This document shows positions 24,803 through 34,225 of a DNA stretch of 41,368 nt, in pieces. Numbering within the stretch: the stretch's first letter is position 1; each line of letters begins with the position of its first letter. A program made the translations under genes and the position numbers. Location of the stretch: assembly GCA_938015355.1 (NCBI GenBank), contig CALLPS010000006.1, forward strand, positions 1 through 41,368, written 5' to 3'. The DNA comes from an uncultured Pleurocapsa sp. (GTDB taxonomy: Bacteria; Cyanobacteriota; Cyanobacteriia; Cyanobacteriales; Xenococcaceae). Below the pieces are notes generated by a model that ran no database searches, was not told the DNA's origin, and saw only the letters and a program-made list of their open reading frames with translations.

Positions 24803-26074
24803 ATGAAAGCATTAGTAGTAGGTAATGGCGGTCGAGAACACGCCTTAGCTTGGGCATTATTACAATCTCCCAACATAGAGCAAGTAATTTGCACTCCTGG
24901 CAATGGTGGTACTGCAACCATGAACAATTGTCATAATTTATCCCTGGGGTTAGATGATTTTGCAGGAATTGTGAAGGCAGTTAAGGAAAATCAGATTGAT
25001 TTGGTCATAGTGGGGCCAGAAATTCCCTTATCCCTGGGTATTGTTGATTATCTTCGAGAACATAATATTGCCGTATTTGGACCCACTAAAGCAGGAGCAA
25101 AAATCGAGTCCAGTAAGTCTTGGGCAAAAGAAATTATGACTCAGGCGGGGGTACCTACTGCCCAGTCCCAAACTTTTACGGATGCCCTTGCTGCCCAGGA
25201 ATATATTGACCAAGTTGGTGCGCCGATTGTCGTTAAAGCCGATGGCTTGGCTGCGGGAAAAGGAGTGATTGTTGCCACTACTAGGTCAGAAGCGATCGCC
25301 GCAGTAGCTGAATTATTAGGGGAAAACTCAGGCAAACTAGTAATTGAAGAATTTCTCACAGGCTCGGAAGTGTCGGTCTTAGCGGTCACTGATGGTAAAA
25401 CGATTCGTCCCCTACTCCCTGCTCAAGATCATAAACGCATTGGCGAGGGAGACACGGGAAAAAACACGGGCGGAATGGGGGCATATTCTCCTGTCCCTCT
25501 AGTGACCCAGGAATTAATGACCAGAATCGAACAAGAAATATTACAGCCCACCTTAGCCGTCTTGAATCAGAAAGGGATTGACTATCGGGGTGTTTTATAT
25601 GCAGGTTTGATGATTACTCCCGCAGGTGACCCCAAGGTGATTGAATTTAATTGTCGCTTTGGCGATCCTGAAACCCAGGTCGTTTTACCCCTGCTCGATA
25701 CCCCCCTAGATGAGATTCTTCTGGCATGTGTTGAACAAAGACTAGAGCAGTTGCCAGCCTTAGAATGGAAGTCAGGTAGTGCAGTCTGTGTCGTAGCCGC
25801 CTCTGGAGGTTATCCCGATGCTTATGAGAAGGAAAAAGCGATCGCTGGTATCGACCAAGCCAATCAATCAGGAGCGATCGTCTTTCATGCAGGAACCAAA
25901 AAAATGCAACTAGAGCAACAAGAGCAGATAGTTACCGCGGGTGGTCGAGTTCTGGGTATAACTGCCGTAGGAGACGATTTCAATCAAGCAATTGCGATCG
26001 CTTATGATGCCGTAAAATTGGTGCAATTTGTAGGAATGTATTATCGTCGTGATATTGGACACAAATACAGATAG
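24803..26074 (+). CDS. purD: Phosphoribosylamine-glycine ligase (GARS)
   Basis: PurD joins 5-phosphoribosylamine and glycine using ATP in purine synthesis. The N-terminal MKALVVGNGGREHALAWAL and the ATP-grasp loop VKADGLAAGKGVIVA are diagnostic. Metal- and phosphate-binding blocks GDTGKNTGGMGAYSPVP and KVIEFNCRFGDPETQVVLP follow. The 423-residue length is normal. It precedes nblS on the same strand (gap about 120 bp), an arrangement I recall from other cyanobacteria. No other pur gene is in view. Confidence 0.97.
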   Translation: MKALVVGNGGREHALAWALLQSPNIEQVICTPGNGGTATMNNCHNLSLGLDDFAGIVKAVKENQIDLVIVGPEIPLSLGIVDYLREHNIAVFGPTKAGAKIESSKSWAKEIMTQAGVPTAQSQTFTDALAAQEYIDQVGAPIVVKADGLAAGKGVIVATTRSEAIAAVAELLGENSGKLVIEEFLTGSEVSVLAVTDGKTIRPLLPAQDHKRIGEGDTGKNTGGMGAYSPVPLVTQELMTRIEQEILQPTLAVLNQKGIDYRGVLYAGLMITPAGDPKVIEFNCRFGDPETQVVLPLLDTPLDEILLACVEQRLEQLPALEWKSGSAVCVVAASGGYPDAYEKEKAIAGIDQANQSGAIVFHAGTKKMQLEQQEQIVTAGGRVLGITAVGDDFNQAIAIAYDAVKLVQFVGMYYRRDIGHKYR

Positions 26075-26195
26075 AATTAACCAATAATTAATAATAAAAA
26101 TAAAAATCGCAGAATTACTCAATATTTCGTTACATAATTGTTAAACTATAATTCAAGCAACTTAACATTTATTTATTATTAACTGTACAAATACA

Positions 26196-28163
26196 TTGCT
26201 GACCTTTATTACCAAAATCAAAGAAATTATTTCCTGGTGGTGGTCGGAGTTTACCCTCCAGACGAAACTCATGGCTGCCGCCACGTTGGTTGTTTCCTTG
26301 ATTATGAGTAGTTTAACCTTCTGGGCAGTTAACACCATTCAATTTGAATCGAATATCAATGACACCCGTTTTGGTAGTGACCTAAGTATTTTAATCGGTT
26401 CCAATGCAGCCCCGTTGGTAGCAGAAGATGATATGCAAGGTCTGGCTGATTTTTCAACCCGTTTCTATCGCAGCACTTCCAGCATTCGCTATCTAATATA
26501 TGCCGATCCCTCGGGAAATATCTTCTTTGGCATTCCCTATTCCCAGGCAGAAATTCAAAACAATCTTACGATCAAACGTCGGATCAAACTGCCAGAAGAT
26601 TATGCTCAAAATAGCGATTTACCATTTGTCCGTCAACACCAGACCCCAAATGGACAGGTTACAGATGTTTTTGTACCCCTGCGCCATGATGGTCAGTATT
26701 TAGGAGTGTTAGCTGTTGGAATTAACCCTAATCCGACGATTGTGGCATCATCTAATCTGACCAGAGATGTAACTATTGCCGTCTTCATTACAATTTGGGC
26801 AATGGTCATTTTGGGGAATGTGTTCAATGCCCTGATGATTACCAGACCAATTAAGGAGCTTTTGGTTGGGGTCAAGAATATTGCGGCTAAAAACTTCAAG
26901 CAAAGAATTAACTTGCCTCTGAGGGGAGAATTAGGGGAATTAATCTCTAGTTTTAATCTGATGGCAGAAAAGCTAGAAAATTACGAAGAACAAAACATTG
27001 AAGAATTAACTTCTGAAAAAGCCAAGCTGGAAACTTTAGTTTCAACCATTGCCGATGGTGCGGTGCTAATTGATCCTGAGATGCAGATTATTCTAGTTAA
27101 TCCTGCTGCTAGGAATATTTTTGGTTGGGGAGAAAATCCCCTAGGAGACAATGTTTTACACCGTCTTCCTTCAGAGTTAACCTCCAAATTAACCAAACCT
27201 CTCTACCAAATGATTGAGAGAAAAACCGAGCCAAAGGCGACAGAAGAAGGAGAGAATCACCTTTCTTTACCTGGAGCGGAGCATCATCATCCTAGCGATC
27301 GTGATGAATTTCGTATTGCTCTACAACAACCCACACCCCGAACTGTCCGTGTCTTATTAAGTCGAGTAATAGATGGTGGTAGCGAAAATATTAAAGGGAT
27401 TGCCATGACAGTTCAAGACATCACCAGAGAAGTAGAACTTAATGAAGCAAAAAGTCAGTTCATTAGCAATGTTTCCCATGAATTAAGAACTCCATTATTT
27501 AATATCAAATCTTTTATTGAAACTTTATCCGAGTATGGGGAAGATTTAACTCAAGTTCAACGACGAGAGTTTTTAGATACAGCTAATCATGAGACGGATC
27601 GCCTGACTCGGTTAGTAAATGATGTTTTAGATTTATCACGTTTAGAATCATCTCGTACTTATAATTTGAGCGGGGTGGATCTAAATCAACCGATCGAACA
27701 GACTTTAAGAACTTGTCAGCTAAACGCTAAAGACAAAGGAATTCAGCTACATCAGGAGTTAGAGCCTGAGTTACCCCCAGTAATAGGTAATTACGATTTA
27801 CTATTACAAGTATTGACTAATCTAGTGGGGAACAGCCTGAAATTCACTAATTCAGGCGGTAAGGTTACCGTTCGTGCCTACCAAACTGAGGCAAAATCCA
27901 ATACCTTAAATCAGTCAGCCGTCAAAATAGAGGTCGCGGATACAGGAATTGGTATTTCAGCAGAAGATAAAGAAGCCATCTTTGAACGCTTTTTTAGAGT
28001 AGAAAATCGAGTTCATACTCTTGAAGGGACGGGATTAGGTCTTTCCATTGTCAGAAATATTATTGAAAAACACAGCAGCAGAGTTTATATCGACAGCGAG
28101 GTAGGTGTTGGTACTACTTTCTGGTTTGAACTGCCCGTTTATGAGGTAGAAAAAGAGCAATGA
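26196..28163 (+). CDS. nblS: Sensor histidine kinase NblS (Hik33/DspA)
   Basis: NblS is the conserved cyanobacterial kinase that works with RpaB to control high-light, cold and nutrient-stress responses, including phycobilisome breakdown. The order is TM1 (about 25-48), an extracytoplasmic sensor region, TM2 (about 190-212), a HAMP domain starting at ITRPIKELLVGVKNIA, and a PAS domain (LVSTIADGAVLIDPEMQIILVNPAARNIFGW). HisKA follows, with the phospho-accepting His428 in FISNVSHELRTP. The ATPase domain has DTGIGIS (582-588) and GTGLGL (611-616). The start appears to be TTG at 26196, giving the family-like MLTFITKIKEIISWWWSEFTLQTK; no nearby ATG fits. The 655-residue length matches the family. 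Confidence 0.95.
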   Translation: MLTFITKIKEIISWWWSEFTLQTKLMAAATLVVSLIMSSLTFWAVNTIQFESNINDTRFGSDLSILIGSNAAPLVAEDDMQGLADFSTRFYRSTSSIRYLIYADPSGNIFFGIPYSQAEIQNNLTIKRRIKLPEDYAQNSDLPFVRQHQTPNGQVTDVFVPLRHDGQYLGVLAVGINPNPTIVASSNLTRDVTIAVFITIWAMVILGNVFNALMITRPIKELLVGVKNIAAKNFKQRINLPLRGELGELISSFNLMAEKLENYEEQNIEELTSEKAKLETLVSTIADGAVLIDPEMQIILVNPAARNIFGWGENPLGDNVLHRLPSELTSKLTKPLYQMIERKTEPKATEEGENHLSLPGAEHHHPSDRDEFRIALQQPTPRTVRVLLSRVIDGGSENIKGIAMTVQDITREVELNEAKSQFISNVSHELRTPLFNIKSFIETLSEYGEDLTQVQRREFLDTANHETDRLTRLVNDVLDLSRLESSRTYNLSGVDLNQPIEQTLRTCQLNAKDKGIQLHQELEPELPPVIGNYDLLLQVLTNLVGNSLKFTNSGGKVTVRAYQTEAKSNTLNQSAVKIEVADTGIGISAEDKEAIFERFFRVENRVHTLEGTGLGLSIVRNIIEKHSSRVYIDSEVGVGTTFWFELPVYEVEKEQ

Positions 28164-28503
28164 TTAATAACTTCCTATAATAACTTCCTAAAAACAAATT
28201 AATCTGTTAGGACTGGTTAAGGGTATCCTAAACAAAAGCTTTTCCTATGATCCTTTATTGTAGAAGATTCATTTTGAGTGATTACTTAATTATTTCTCAG
28301 AATAGATTGGTAGATAATTACTAACTAACTTAGAATTTTTTCGCGCATTTTGCGATCGCACGTGAAAAATAAATCAAGAGTAAAATTAACTTCACCTAGA
28401 TTTAGCTCCCTTTGCGTCTTATGCAGAGCGGTATCTTTTAGGATTGCGTCTTGGCGAGAGATAATTATCTAATCGTCCTCATCTTTTCTGCGACTGCTAT
28501 AGT
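28164..28503. other. Gene-free stretch between nblS and fmt
   Basis: No gene is seen in these 340 bases. They contain a tandem pair of AATAACTTCCTA just after the nblS stop, a 17-mer AAACAAATTAATCTGTT (28192-28208) that also occurs at 5581-5597, and an imperfect hairpin with TTTTTC/GAAAAA arms around a HIP1 octamer (about 28337-28370). A perfect 12-base palindrome AGATAATTATCT lies at 28459-28470, about 34 bases before fmt, a plausible place for an operator. Confidence 0.4.
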
Positions 28504-29505
28504 ATGAAAATCGTTTTCTTTGGTACTCCTCAATTCGCGATTCCGACTTTAATTAAACTTCTAGAACATGATGAAATTGAAGTAGTGGCAGTGGTTACCC
28601 AACCCGATAAGAGAAGAGGTAGGGGTAGCAAAACTCAACCCAGCGCCGTAAAGCAGGTAGCATTAGAGCACAATTTACCTGTATGGCAACCCAAACGAAT
28701 CAAAAAAGATCGAGACACATTGGATCATCTTAAAGCTACCCAAGCGGATGCTTTCGTCGTTGTCGCTTATGGGCAGATTTTATCCTCAGAAATCCTAGAG
28801 ATGCCAAAACTAGGATGTATTAATGTTCATGGTTCCTTATTGCCAAAATATCGTGGTGCAGCTCCAATCCAGTGGAGTATTGTTAATGGCGATCGTACTA
28901 CAGGAATTACCACCATGTTAATGGATGTAGGCATGGATACGGGGGATATGTTGCTCAAAGCGGAAACCGCAATCGGATTATTAGATAACGCCCATGGTGT
29001 AGCGGTGACTCTGGCTGATCAGGGTGCAGAGTTGTTGTTAGAAACCCTATTCAAACTAGAACAACAAACCATTATGCCTACTCCTCAAGATAATAGTCTG
29101 GCTACCCATGCGAGAATGATCGAAAAATCCGATTTTGCCATTAATTGGTCAACAAGTGCGATCGCTATTCACAACCAAGTAAGAGGCTTTTTCCCTAACT
29201 GCTTTGCCACCTTAGAAGATAAAAAACTAAAAATCAGCGCCACAGTTCCAATCACTCAAGATACGATAGATGACTTACCAGAAGAATATCGCAGTATTCA
29301 GCAACAGTATTCAGAATTAGCAACTTTAAAAGGTAAACCAGGAACAATAGTCAAGAATATTAAAAACCAGGGTGCGATCGTACAAACTAGTTCGGGATTA
29401 TTACTCCTAAAACAAGTACAACTTGCAGGAAAACGTGCTCAATCTGGTTGGGATTTTGTTAACGGTATGCGAATCGAAGTTGGAACTGTAATCGATGATG
29501 GTTGA
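28504..29505 (+). CDS. fmt: Methionyl-tRNA formyltransferase
   Basis: Fmt formylates initiator Met-tRNA for translation initiation. The start [22 protein letters not shown] is standard. The formyl-transfer core has the catalytic block [26 protein letters not shown] (Asn and His) and the Asp in [10 protein letters not shown]. The C-terminal domain starts after about residue 210 ([22 protein letters not shown]) and ends [18 protein letters not shown], also family-typical. The length is 333 residues. It appears monocistronic, with def (peptide deformylase) not adjacent. Confidence 0.97.
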   Translation: MKIVFFGTPQFAIPTLIKLLEHDEIEVVAVVTQPDKRRGRGSKTQPSAVKQVALEHNLPVWQPKRIKKDRDTLDHLKATQADAFVVVAYGQILSSEILEMPKLGCINVHGSLLPKYRGAAPIQWSIVNGDRTTGITTMLMDVGMDTGDMLLKAETAIGLLDNAHGVAVTLADQGAELLLETLFKLEQQTIMPTPQDNSLATHARMIEKSDFAINWSTSAIAIHNQVRGFFPNCFATLEDKKLKISATVPITQDTIDDLPEEYRSIQQQYSELATLKGKPGTIVKNIKNQGAIVQTSSGLLLLKQVQLAGKRAQSGWDFVNGMRIEVGTVIDDG

Positions 29506-29698
29506 AACGCCCTCTGGCTTTTAGTACAGAGGATGGCTGCAATCATTTCTTCTTGTATATGTCACTACAATTTTGTGATCAGATATGTGATCTTTGTATA
29601 GATTCGAGTAGTTGTAAAGTCACGGTGAAGCCATTGTAAAGCTTTTATAAAGGGTACATAAGTTAAACGAATTCTTAATACCTGATTTAAAAGTTACT

Positions 29699-31279
29699 AT
29701 GGCTACTAACAAAATTGCAAATACAGATATTTATACAAATTCTTACATCTCGCAGGAATGGGGAACTGGATACAAGCTGGAAGTAGATCTCACCTCAGAT
29801 ATCAACGCTCTAGATTGGGAGCTAAACCTCAAATCTGCCGACAGCATCAGAGATGCCTATGGTGTAAATTTAGTCGACAATGGTAATGGCAACTATAGCA
29901 TCAGCGGACAAGGAGACTGGGAAGATCTAGAACCAGGTGAAACCGCCAAAGCAATTTTCATTGTCGACTCTAATAGTCAAGATCCTACTCTACCAAAGTT
30001 CACTGCTTTAGATTCTCAAGCTAGCAGTAAACCTGAAATGTCTGAGATGTCTGAGGTGTCTGAAATGTCTGAGCCTCAAATTGCTGCTTCCCCTGCAATC
30101 ACTCAGGATTGGAAAGGAGGATACAAAATTGAAGTAGATCTCTCCTCAGAATTTGACGCGAAAGACTGGAGTCTCAACTTTGAGCTTAACCACAACATTA
30201 GAGATGCCTATGGCGTAGATTTAGTTGACAATGGTAATGGGAATTACAGCATCAGTGGACAGGGAAACTGGCAAGATCTAGAACCAGGTGAAACCGCCAA
30301 AGCAATTTTTGTTGTTGACGACAACGGACAAGATGCCACTCTTCCTCAATTCGATACATTAATGGGTTCAGTCATTAGTGACCCATTACCAGCGCCTCTA
30401 GATAACTCCGATATCGTTGTCGAAGAACCTAAAGTCGAACCCGCTCCAGCCGATAATACGTTAATGGGTTCGGTCATTAGTGACCCACAACCTGCACCTC
30501 AACTTTCTCAACCTTCTCAACTAAGTTCTGATGCTATCACCGTTGGATTTGAAAACCACGCCAACAACACTAGCTATAACAATGCTGCTCAAAGTAAAGA
30601 TTGGAATGTAGCCTGGTCTTATCAAATGGATAAGTACGGTACGATTTCTAATCAAGATGCCCATTCTGGGAATAACTCCTTGAGAATGACTTATCCCGCC
30701 AATGCTCAAGCAAATTCTGGTGCTAAGTGGCAAATTCCTGGACAACAAGAATATTATCTCTCCTATTGGGTTAAATTTGACGGCAACTTCGATTTTGATG
30801 GTCCTAGACATAGTGGAGGTAAGTTACCAGGTCTAGGTTCAGGAGATCTTGCTTCAGGGGGAAATAAACCCAATGGCAATAATGGATTCACCTCCAGATA
30901 TATGTGGAGAGAAGATGGAAAAGCAGTTTTATATCTATATCATATGGATCAGCCATCAACCTATGGTCAGGATGTTCCCCTAACAGGAGCTGATGGCAAT
31001 GATATGTATTTTGAACGGGGTCAGTGGCACAATATGGTTCAAAGAGTCAAAGCCAATGATGGTAGCCAATCCAATGGAGAAATAGATGTTTGGATGGACG
31101 GAGAACAAGTTCTGGACATGGACGGTCTGAGATTCATGACCAATAATCAAGGGATTGACACTGCCTACTTCAGCACTTTCCACGGTGGAAATGGTAGTGA
31201 TTGGTGGCCTGATAACAACGTTAGTGCTTCCTTCGATGATTTTGTAGTTTCGACTAATGCTACTGATGTAGGATTATAG
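29699..31279 (+). CDS. Two CBM2-like repeats fused to a polysaccharide lyase 14-like domain
   Basis: The 526-residue protein has two nearly identical modules, 117 residues apart, each with RDAYGV(N/D)LVDNGNGNYSISGQG and DLEPGETAKAIF(I/V)VD, which look like carbohydrate-binding module family 2. A MSEMSEVSEMSEPQ linker separates them. A second linker contains its own duplication, NTLMGSVISDP. From about residue 280 the C-terminal domain resembles the PL14 alginate/glucuronan lyase fold: YYLSYWVKFDGNFDF, HSGGKLPGL (371-379), GQWHNMVQRVKAN, GEIDVWMDGEQVLDMDGLRF and a C-terminal FDDFVVS strand. Family knowledge suggests beta-elimination of uronate-containing polysaccharide. No classical signal peptide is seen, so secretion, if any, must use another route. 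A glycosyltransferase and a flippase follow. The activity is inferred from likeness only. Confidence 0.75.
   Translation: MATNKIANTDIYTNSYISQEWGTGYKLEVDLTSDINALDWELNLKSADSIRDAYGVNLVDNGNGNYSISGQGDWEDLEPGETAKAIFIVDSNSQDPTLPKFTALDSQASSKPEMSEMSEVSEMSEPQIAASPAITQDWKGGYKIEVDLSSEFDAKDWSLNFELNHNIRDAYGVDLVDNGNGNYSISGQGNWQDLEPGETAKAIFVVDDNGQDATLPQFDTLMGSVISDPLPAPLDNSDIVVEEPKVEPAPADNTLMGSVISDPQPAPQLSQPSQLSSDAITVGFENHANNTSYNNAAQSKDWNVAWSYQMDKYGTISNQDAHSGNNSLRMTYPANAQANSGAKWQIPGQQEYYLSYWVKFDGNFDFDGPRHSGGKLPGLGSGDLASGGNKPNGNNGFTSRYMWREDGKAVLYLYHMDQPSTYGQDVPLTGADGNDMYFERGQWHNMVQRVKANDGSQSNGEIDVWMDGEQVLDMDGLRFMTNNQGIDTAYFSTFHGGNGSDWWPDNNVSASFDDFVVSTNATDVGL
29852..30340 (+). repeat. Internal duplication inside the CBM2/PL14 gene
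   Basis: The DNA starting GATGCCTATGG at 29852 recurs at about 30203, a 351-bp period, with only scattered mostly synonymous changes over about 130 bases. The linker segment around TTAATGGGTTC recurs too (about 30359 and 30461). The high identity suggests a recent duplication or ongoing gene conversion. Confidence 0.75.
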
Positions 31280-31318
31280 AATCAATATTAGCTTACTCAT
31301 CAATAAAAAATATCACAT

Positions 31319-31373
31319 CGGGATTCTACGTTAGTTTACTCTTCCGCTAATGTCAGATTCCCGATATTTTTGT
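31319..31373. terminator. Candidate shared terminator of two convergent genes
   Basis: CGGGATTCTACGTTAG (31319-31334) pairs imperfectly with CTAATGTCAGATTCCCG (31347-31363), and ATATTTTTGT follows on the plus strand. It would end the CBM2/PL14 transcript. Its right arm lies inside the last codons of the convergent glycosyltransferase gene. Confidence 0.55.
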
Positions 31374-32280
31374 ATTCTTGATAAAAGAAACCCAATAGAC
31401 CACCTAAAGTTCCCATTCCACGAGAGATATAGAGTAAGGACGTGACAAAGGCAGCTTTTTCCATTAATAAAGAAGGAATCAAGCGTAAAAGACCTATTCC
31501 AATCAGACCAAAACCTTTGATAATCCTAATTGACTGAACCGAAAAAGAAGGATAGAGTTCTTTCTCAATCGAACTATGATTACTCCATTCCCGATAGCCA
31601 CGGAATAAAATCCATCTCAGATTTGTACGGGAAGAAAGAATCACATCATGTACAATTGCCTCATCTGCCCAAGTGATTTTGTACCCTGCTTTATTGAGAT
31701 TTAAAAATAGACAACAATCTGATCCACCTGAAATTGCAAAGCGATTATCGAAAACTGGATTTAATTTACGTAATATTTCAGCTTTGACTAGGACATTATT
31801 GGTAAAGGCTACGGATCTTCGTTCTCCAGTTTGGTAACGAGGTGGGGCAAAAAAATTGCCCCTGATAACCCACTGAGGAACTTCGTAATCTTGGAAATAA
31901 GGAATTACCGGACCAGTAACAATATCTGAATCATATTCTTGCTGTACTAGAAGTAATTCTTCTAACCAGTTGGGTTCTGGGATTTCATCATCATCCAAAA
32001 TTGCGATAAAATCTGCATCCTCAGAAACCATCGACATCGATTTATTACGGGCATAGGTAATGCCTCTTTGGCTTTCGACACCAGTTTTGATTGTCCAACA
32101 AAATTCTGATTGAATCTCGGCACAAATTTGGTTAGCTAGTCCAGCAGTGTCATTATCCACGACAATAACTTCGATTTTAGGGCAATTTATTCTCTCGAAG
32201 GTTAATTTATGAAGTCCTTCTAGCAGAAGTCGTAACCTTTTTGGTCTTTTGTAAGTTGCGACACAGATTGAGATCAACAT
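31336..32280 (-). CDS. Family 2 glycosyltransferase
   Basis: The sequence opens [23 protein letters not shown] and has the GT-A features [23 protein letters not shown] and the metal-binding [17 protein letters not shown] later [31 protein letters not shown] block, RGYREWS and a hydrophobic C-terminal region ([18 protein letters not shown]) suggest membrane association. It would transfer a sugar in extracellular polysaccharide or O-antigen assembly; donor and acceptor cannot be predicted. I prefer the ATG at 32280 (314 residues) over a TTG at 32313, which would add an unsupported 11 residues. It is divergent from the Wzx-type flippase, with which it probably works. Confidence 0.92.
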   Translation of the reverse strand: MLISICVATYKRPKRLRLLLEGLHKLTFERINCPKIEVIVVDNDTAGLANQICAEIQSEFCWTIKTGVESQRGITYARNKSMSMVSEDADFIAILDDDEIPEPNWLEELLLVQQEYDSDIVTGPVIPYFQDYEVPQWVIRGNFFAPPRYQTGERRSVAFTNNVLVKAEILRKLNPVFDNRFAISGGSDCCLFLNLNKAGYKITWADEAIVHDVILSSRTNLRWILFRGYREWSNHSSIEKELYPSFSVQSIRIIKGFGLIGIGLLRLIPSLLMEKAAFVTSLLYISRGMGTLGGLLGFFYQEYKNIGNLTLAEE

Positions 32281-32313
32281 AGTTTGACTATTTTCCTTTA
32301 AATTTTTTGTCAA

Positions 32314-32673
32314 ATACGCTGCAAGTAATTTTAAAATTTCATTGAAGTTTTAAACTACTCGCCAAGTGCCAAATTTCGACTTATTCATTAACTTATGCGG
32401 ATTCATCGATATTTATTAAACTAATGACTGATAAAAATAATGATATTGGCAGAAATCGGATTGATAAACTTGCTGTATTTTCAGCGAAATAATTAACTCG
32501 AATGGTTGAGACATTTTTCAAGATAGAGCTTGCAAGACTTGATTTATTGTAATAGACGGAAAGAATTGAGGTAGCTTAAGACCTTATCTATATCATTTAT
32601 TATCGACAAAAACCGTCCAAGGTATTGTAGATCACATAATACTATATTTACATCAGTATAAGTCTAGGAAATA
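32314..32673. other. Divergent intergenic region between glycosyltransferase and flippase
   Basis: These 360 AT-rich bases hold no coding region. They must contain the promoters for two divergent genes. Near the flippase start ACATCAGTATAAGTCTAGGAAATAATG provides a weak purine-rich ribosome-binding site, but I cannot assign promoter boxes with confidence. No long repeat is present. Confidence 0.35.
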
Positions 32674-33975
32674 ATGAATCTAACAGGTATCAAAGCTAAA
32701 ATTGACCAAATTACTAATAAATCTTTATTTAAAGACACTTTCTGGATGTTAATTGCCAGATTAATCAACATATTAGTTCAGGCAGCTTATTTTGTAATTT
32801 TAGCTCGTTCCTTAGGGGCAGGAAACTATGGCTCTTTTGTTGGTATTTCTGCCTTAGCTTCTTTGCTATTTCCTTTTGCTTCTCTGGGTAGTGATGATGT
32901 TTTGGTTAAGGAAGTATCTGTAAATCGAGCACTTTTTTCTAGTTACTGGGGTAATACCTTATTAATTCTACTGATTAATAGTATCGTGATCACTGGGTGC
33001 TTGTTGTTAGTCTCTGGATTTATTTTTCCTGATGAGCTGTCTCTATTAGCCATTGCATTTCTGTTGTTGGCAGATTTGTTGGGACTAGGATTACAAGAAG
33101 CTGCCAATAAAGCTTTAAGAGCAGTGGGGCTAGTACATAAGGCAGCTCAACTAGTCGTTTTCAATACTGTAGGGAAACTTTTAGCTGTGTTATGTTTAAT
33201 CAATTTCGTCCACAATCCTAGCATTGCCACTAATGTAGATATCGGCATCTGGTCTATATTCTATTTGATCAGTTCATTGTCAGTCAGTTTATTTGCCCTG
33301 GTGACTATTCATAAGATGGTGGGGAAACCAACATTAAAGTTCGACAGAATTAAGTCGGATATTGCTCAGGGAATCTATTTTTCTATTGGCATGTCAGCAA
33401 ATAATATTAATAATAATATTGACAAAACGATGTTGGTTAGCATGGCAAGTCTAGATGCCACGGGAATCTATGGTTCAGCATATCGCTTTATTAACATTGG
33501 CGATGTTCCGATGATAGCTTTATTTAATGCTAGCTATCCCCGATTTTTTCAAAAGGGTGCTCTCGGATGGGATAGCTGTCTCAATTTTGCTAAAAAGTTG
33601 TTACCGATGATTTTAGCCTATGGTATTTTGAGCTTTGCTGCCTTCCAAGTTTTTGCTCCTTTAATCCCCAAAATTCTTGGGGCAGAATACCAAAATGCTA
33701 TTTCTACTTTACGTTGGCTAGCTCCCTTGCCTTTGATTACTGCTTTACAGCTATTAATTTCTAATACCTTGACTGGTTTAGGGCATCAAAAGATTCGTAG
33801 CACGATTCAGATAGTAGCGGCAGTGATTAATGTAGCTTTAAATATCTGTTTAATCCCAATTTTCGGCTTATATGGCGCAATTTGGGCAACGTTAACTTCT
33901 GATAGCATTAGGGTAGCTTGTCTTGGGATAGCATTATTTTATTTATATCGACGCTCAAGATTATCATCTAATTAA
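32674..33975 (+). CDS. Polysaccharide flippase, Wzx/MATE-like
   Basis: The 433-residue integral membrane protein has about twelve hydrophobic helices. It begins with an N-terminal FKDTFWMLIARLINILVQAAYFVILARSLGAGNYGSFVGISAL, typical of the oligosaccharide flippase family (Polysacc_synt). A middle loop contains ANNINNNIDKTMLVSMASLDATGIYGSAYRF, a commonly conserved region of these flippases. Such proteins move lipid-linked oligosaccharides across the plasma membrane. It lies next to a family 2 glycosyltransferase and the CBM2/PL14 protein, so a surface glycan system is likely. No polymerase (Wzy) or length regulator is in view. The end of the gene is followed by an AGCTTTT heptamer array. Confidence 0.93.
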   Translation: MNLTGIKAKIDQITNKSLFKDTFWMLIARLINILVQAAYFVILARSLGAGNYGSFVGISALASLLFPFASLGSDDVLVKEVSVNRALFSSYWGNTLLILLINSIVITGCLLLVSGFIFPDELSLLAIAFLLLADLLGLGLQEAANKALRAVGLVHKAAQLVVFNTVGKLLAVLCLINFVHNPSIATNVDIGIWSIFYLISSLSVSLFALVTIHKMVGKPTLKFDRIKSDIAQGIYFSIGMSANNINNNIDKTMLVSMASLDATGIYGSAYRFINIGDVPMIALFNASYPRFFQKGALGWDSCLNFAKKLLPMILAYGILSFAAFQVFAPLIPKILGAEYQNAISTLRWLAPLPLITALQLLISNTLTGLGHQKIRSTIQIVAAVINVALNICLIPIFGLYGAIWATLTSDSIRVACLGIALFYLYRRSRLSSN

Positions 33976-34004
33976 GGTTGTTTATTGTTTGTCGATCTGT
34001 TTTA

Positions 34005-34039
34005 AGCTTTTAGCTTTTAGCTTTTAGCTTTTAGCTAAG
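34005..34039. repeat. Heptanucleotide tandem repeat, AGCTTTT x4
   Basis: There are four perfect AGCTTTT units and a fifth degenerate AGCTAAG, between the flippase stop and the MITE-like element. Confidence 0.85.
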
Positions 34040-34101
34040 ATAGTAATTCTGATAGATCCTAGTATCATCAATAAATATCAGCAGATTTGAGCTAGTAAGT
34101 A

Positions 34102-34225
34102 ACTGATGTTACGCACTCATGATTTATTAAAATCTGAAATCTGAAATCTGAAATCTGAAATCTGAAATCTGAAATCTGAAATCTGAAATCTGAAATCTGA
34201 AATCCAATAATTGCGTAACATCAGT
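34102..34225. mobile_element. MITE-like element carrying a heptamer array
   Basis: A 14-bp perfect terminal inverted repeat, ACTGATGTTACGCA (34102-34115) and TGCGTAACATCAGT (34212-34225), brackets 96 bases. The five bases outside each end are the same, AAGTA (34097-34101 and 34226-34230), as expected for a target-site duplication. Inside are ten copies of AAATCTG. Structurally this is like a miniature inverted-repeat transposable element. No transposase is encoded and the mobilising family is unknown. Confidence 0.6.
34130..34199. repeat. Heptanucleotide tandem repeat, AAATCTG x10
   Basis: There are ten perfect tandem copies of AAATCTG, the longest array in the window, lying within the MITE-like element. 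Perfect identity over 70 bases suggests recent expansion, and the copy number is likely to vary between strains. Confidence 0.93.

Noticed and set aside
29574-29592. Two TGTGATC motifs upstream of the CBM/PL14 gene, considered as a cAMP-receptor (SYCRP1) site
   Set aside because: The motifs are direct repeats 12 bp apart, not the inverted TGTGA-N6-TCACA arrangement such a site needs.
34130-34199. Regular repeats that could suggest a CRISPR array
   Set aside because: The units are 7 bp with no spacers; CRISPR repeats are about 25-40 bp separated by unique spacers. No cas genes are present.
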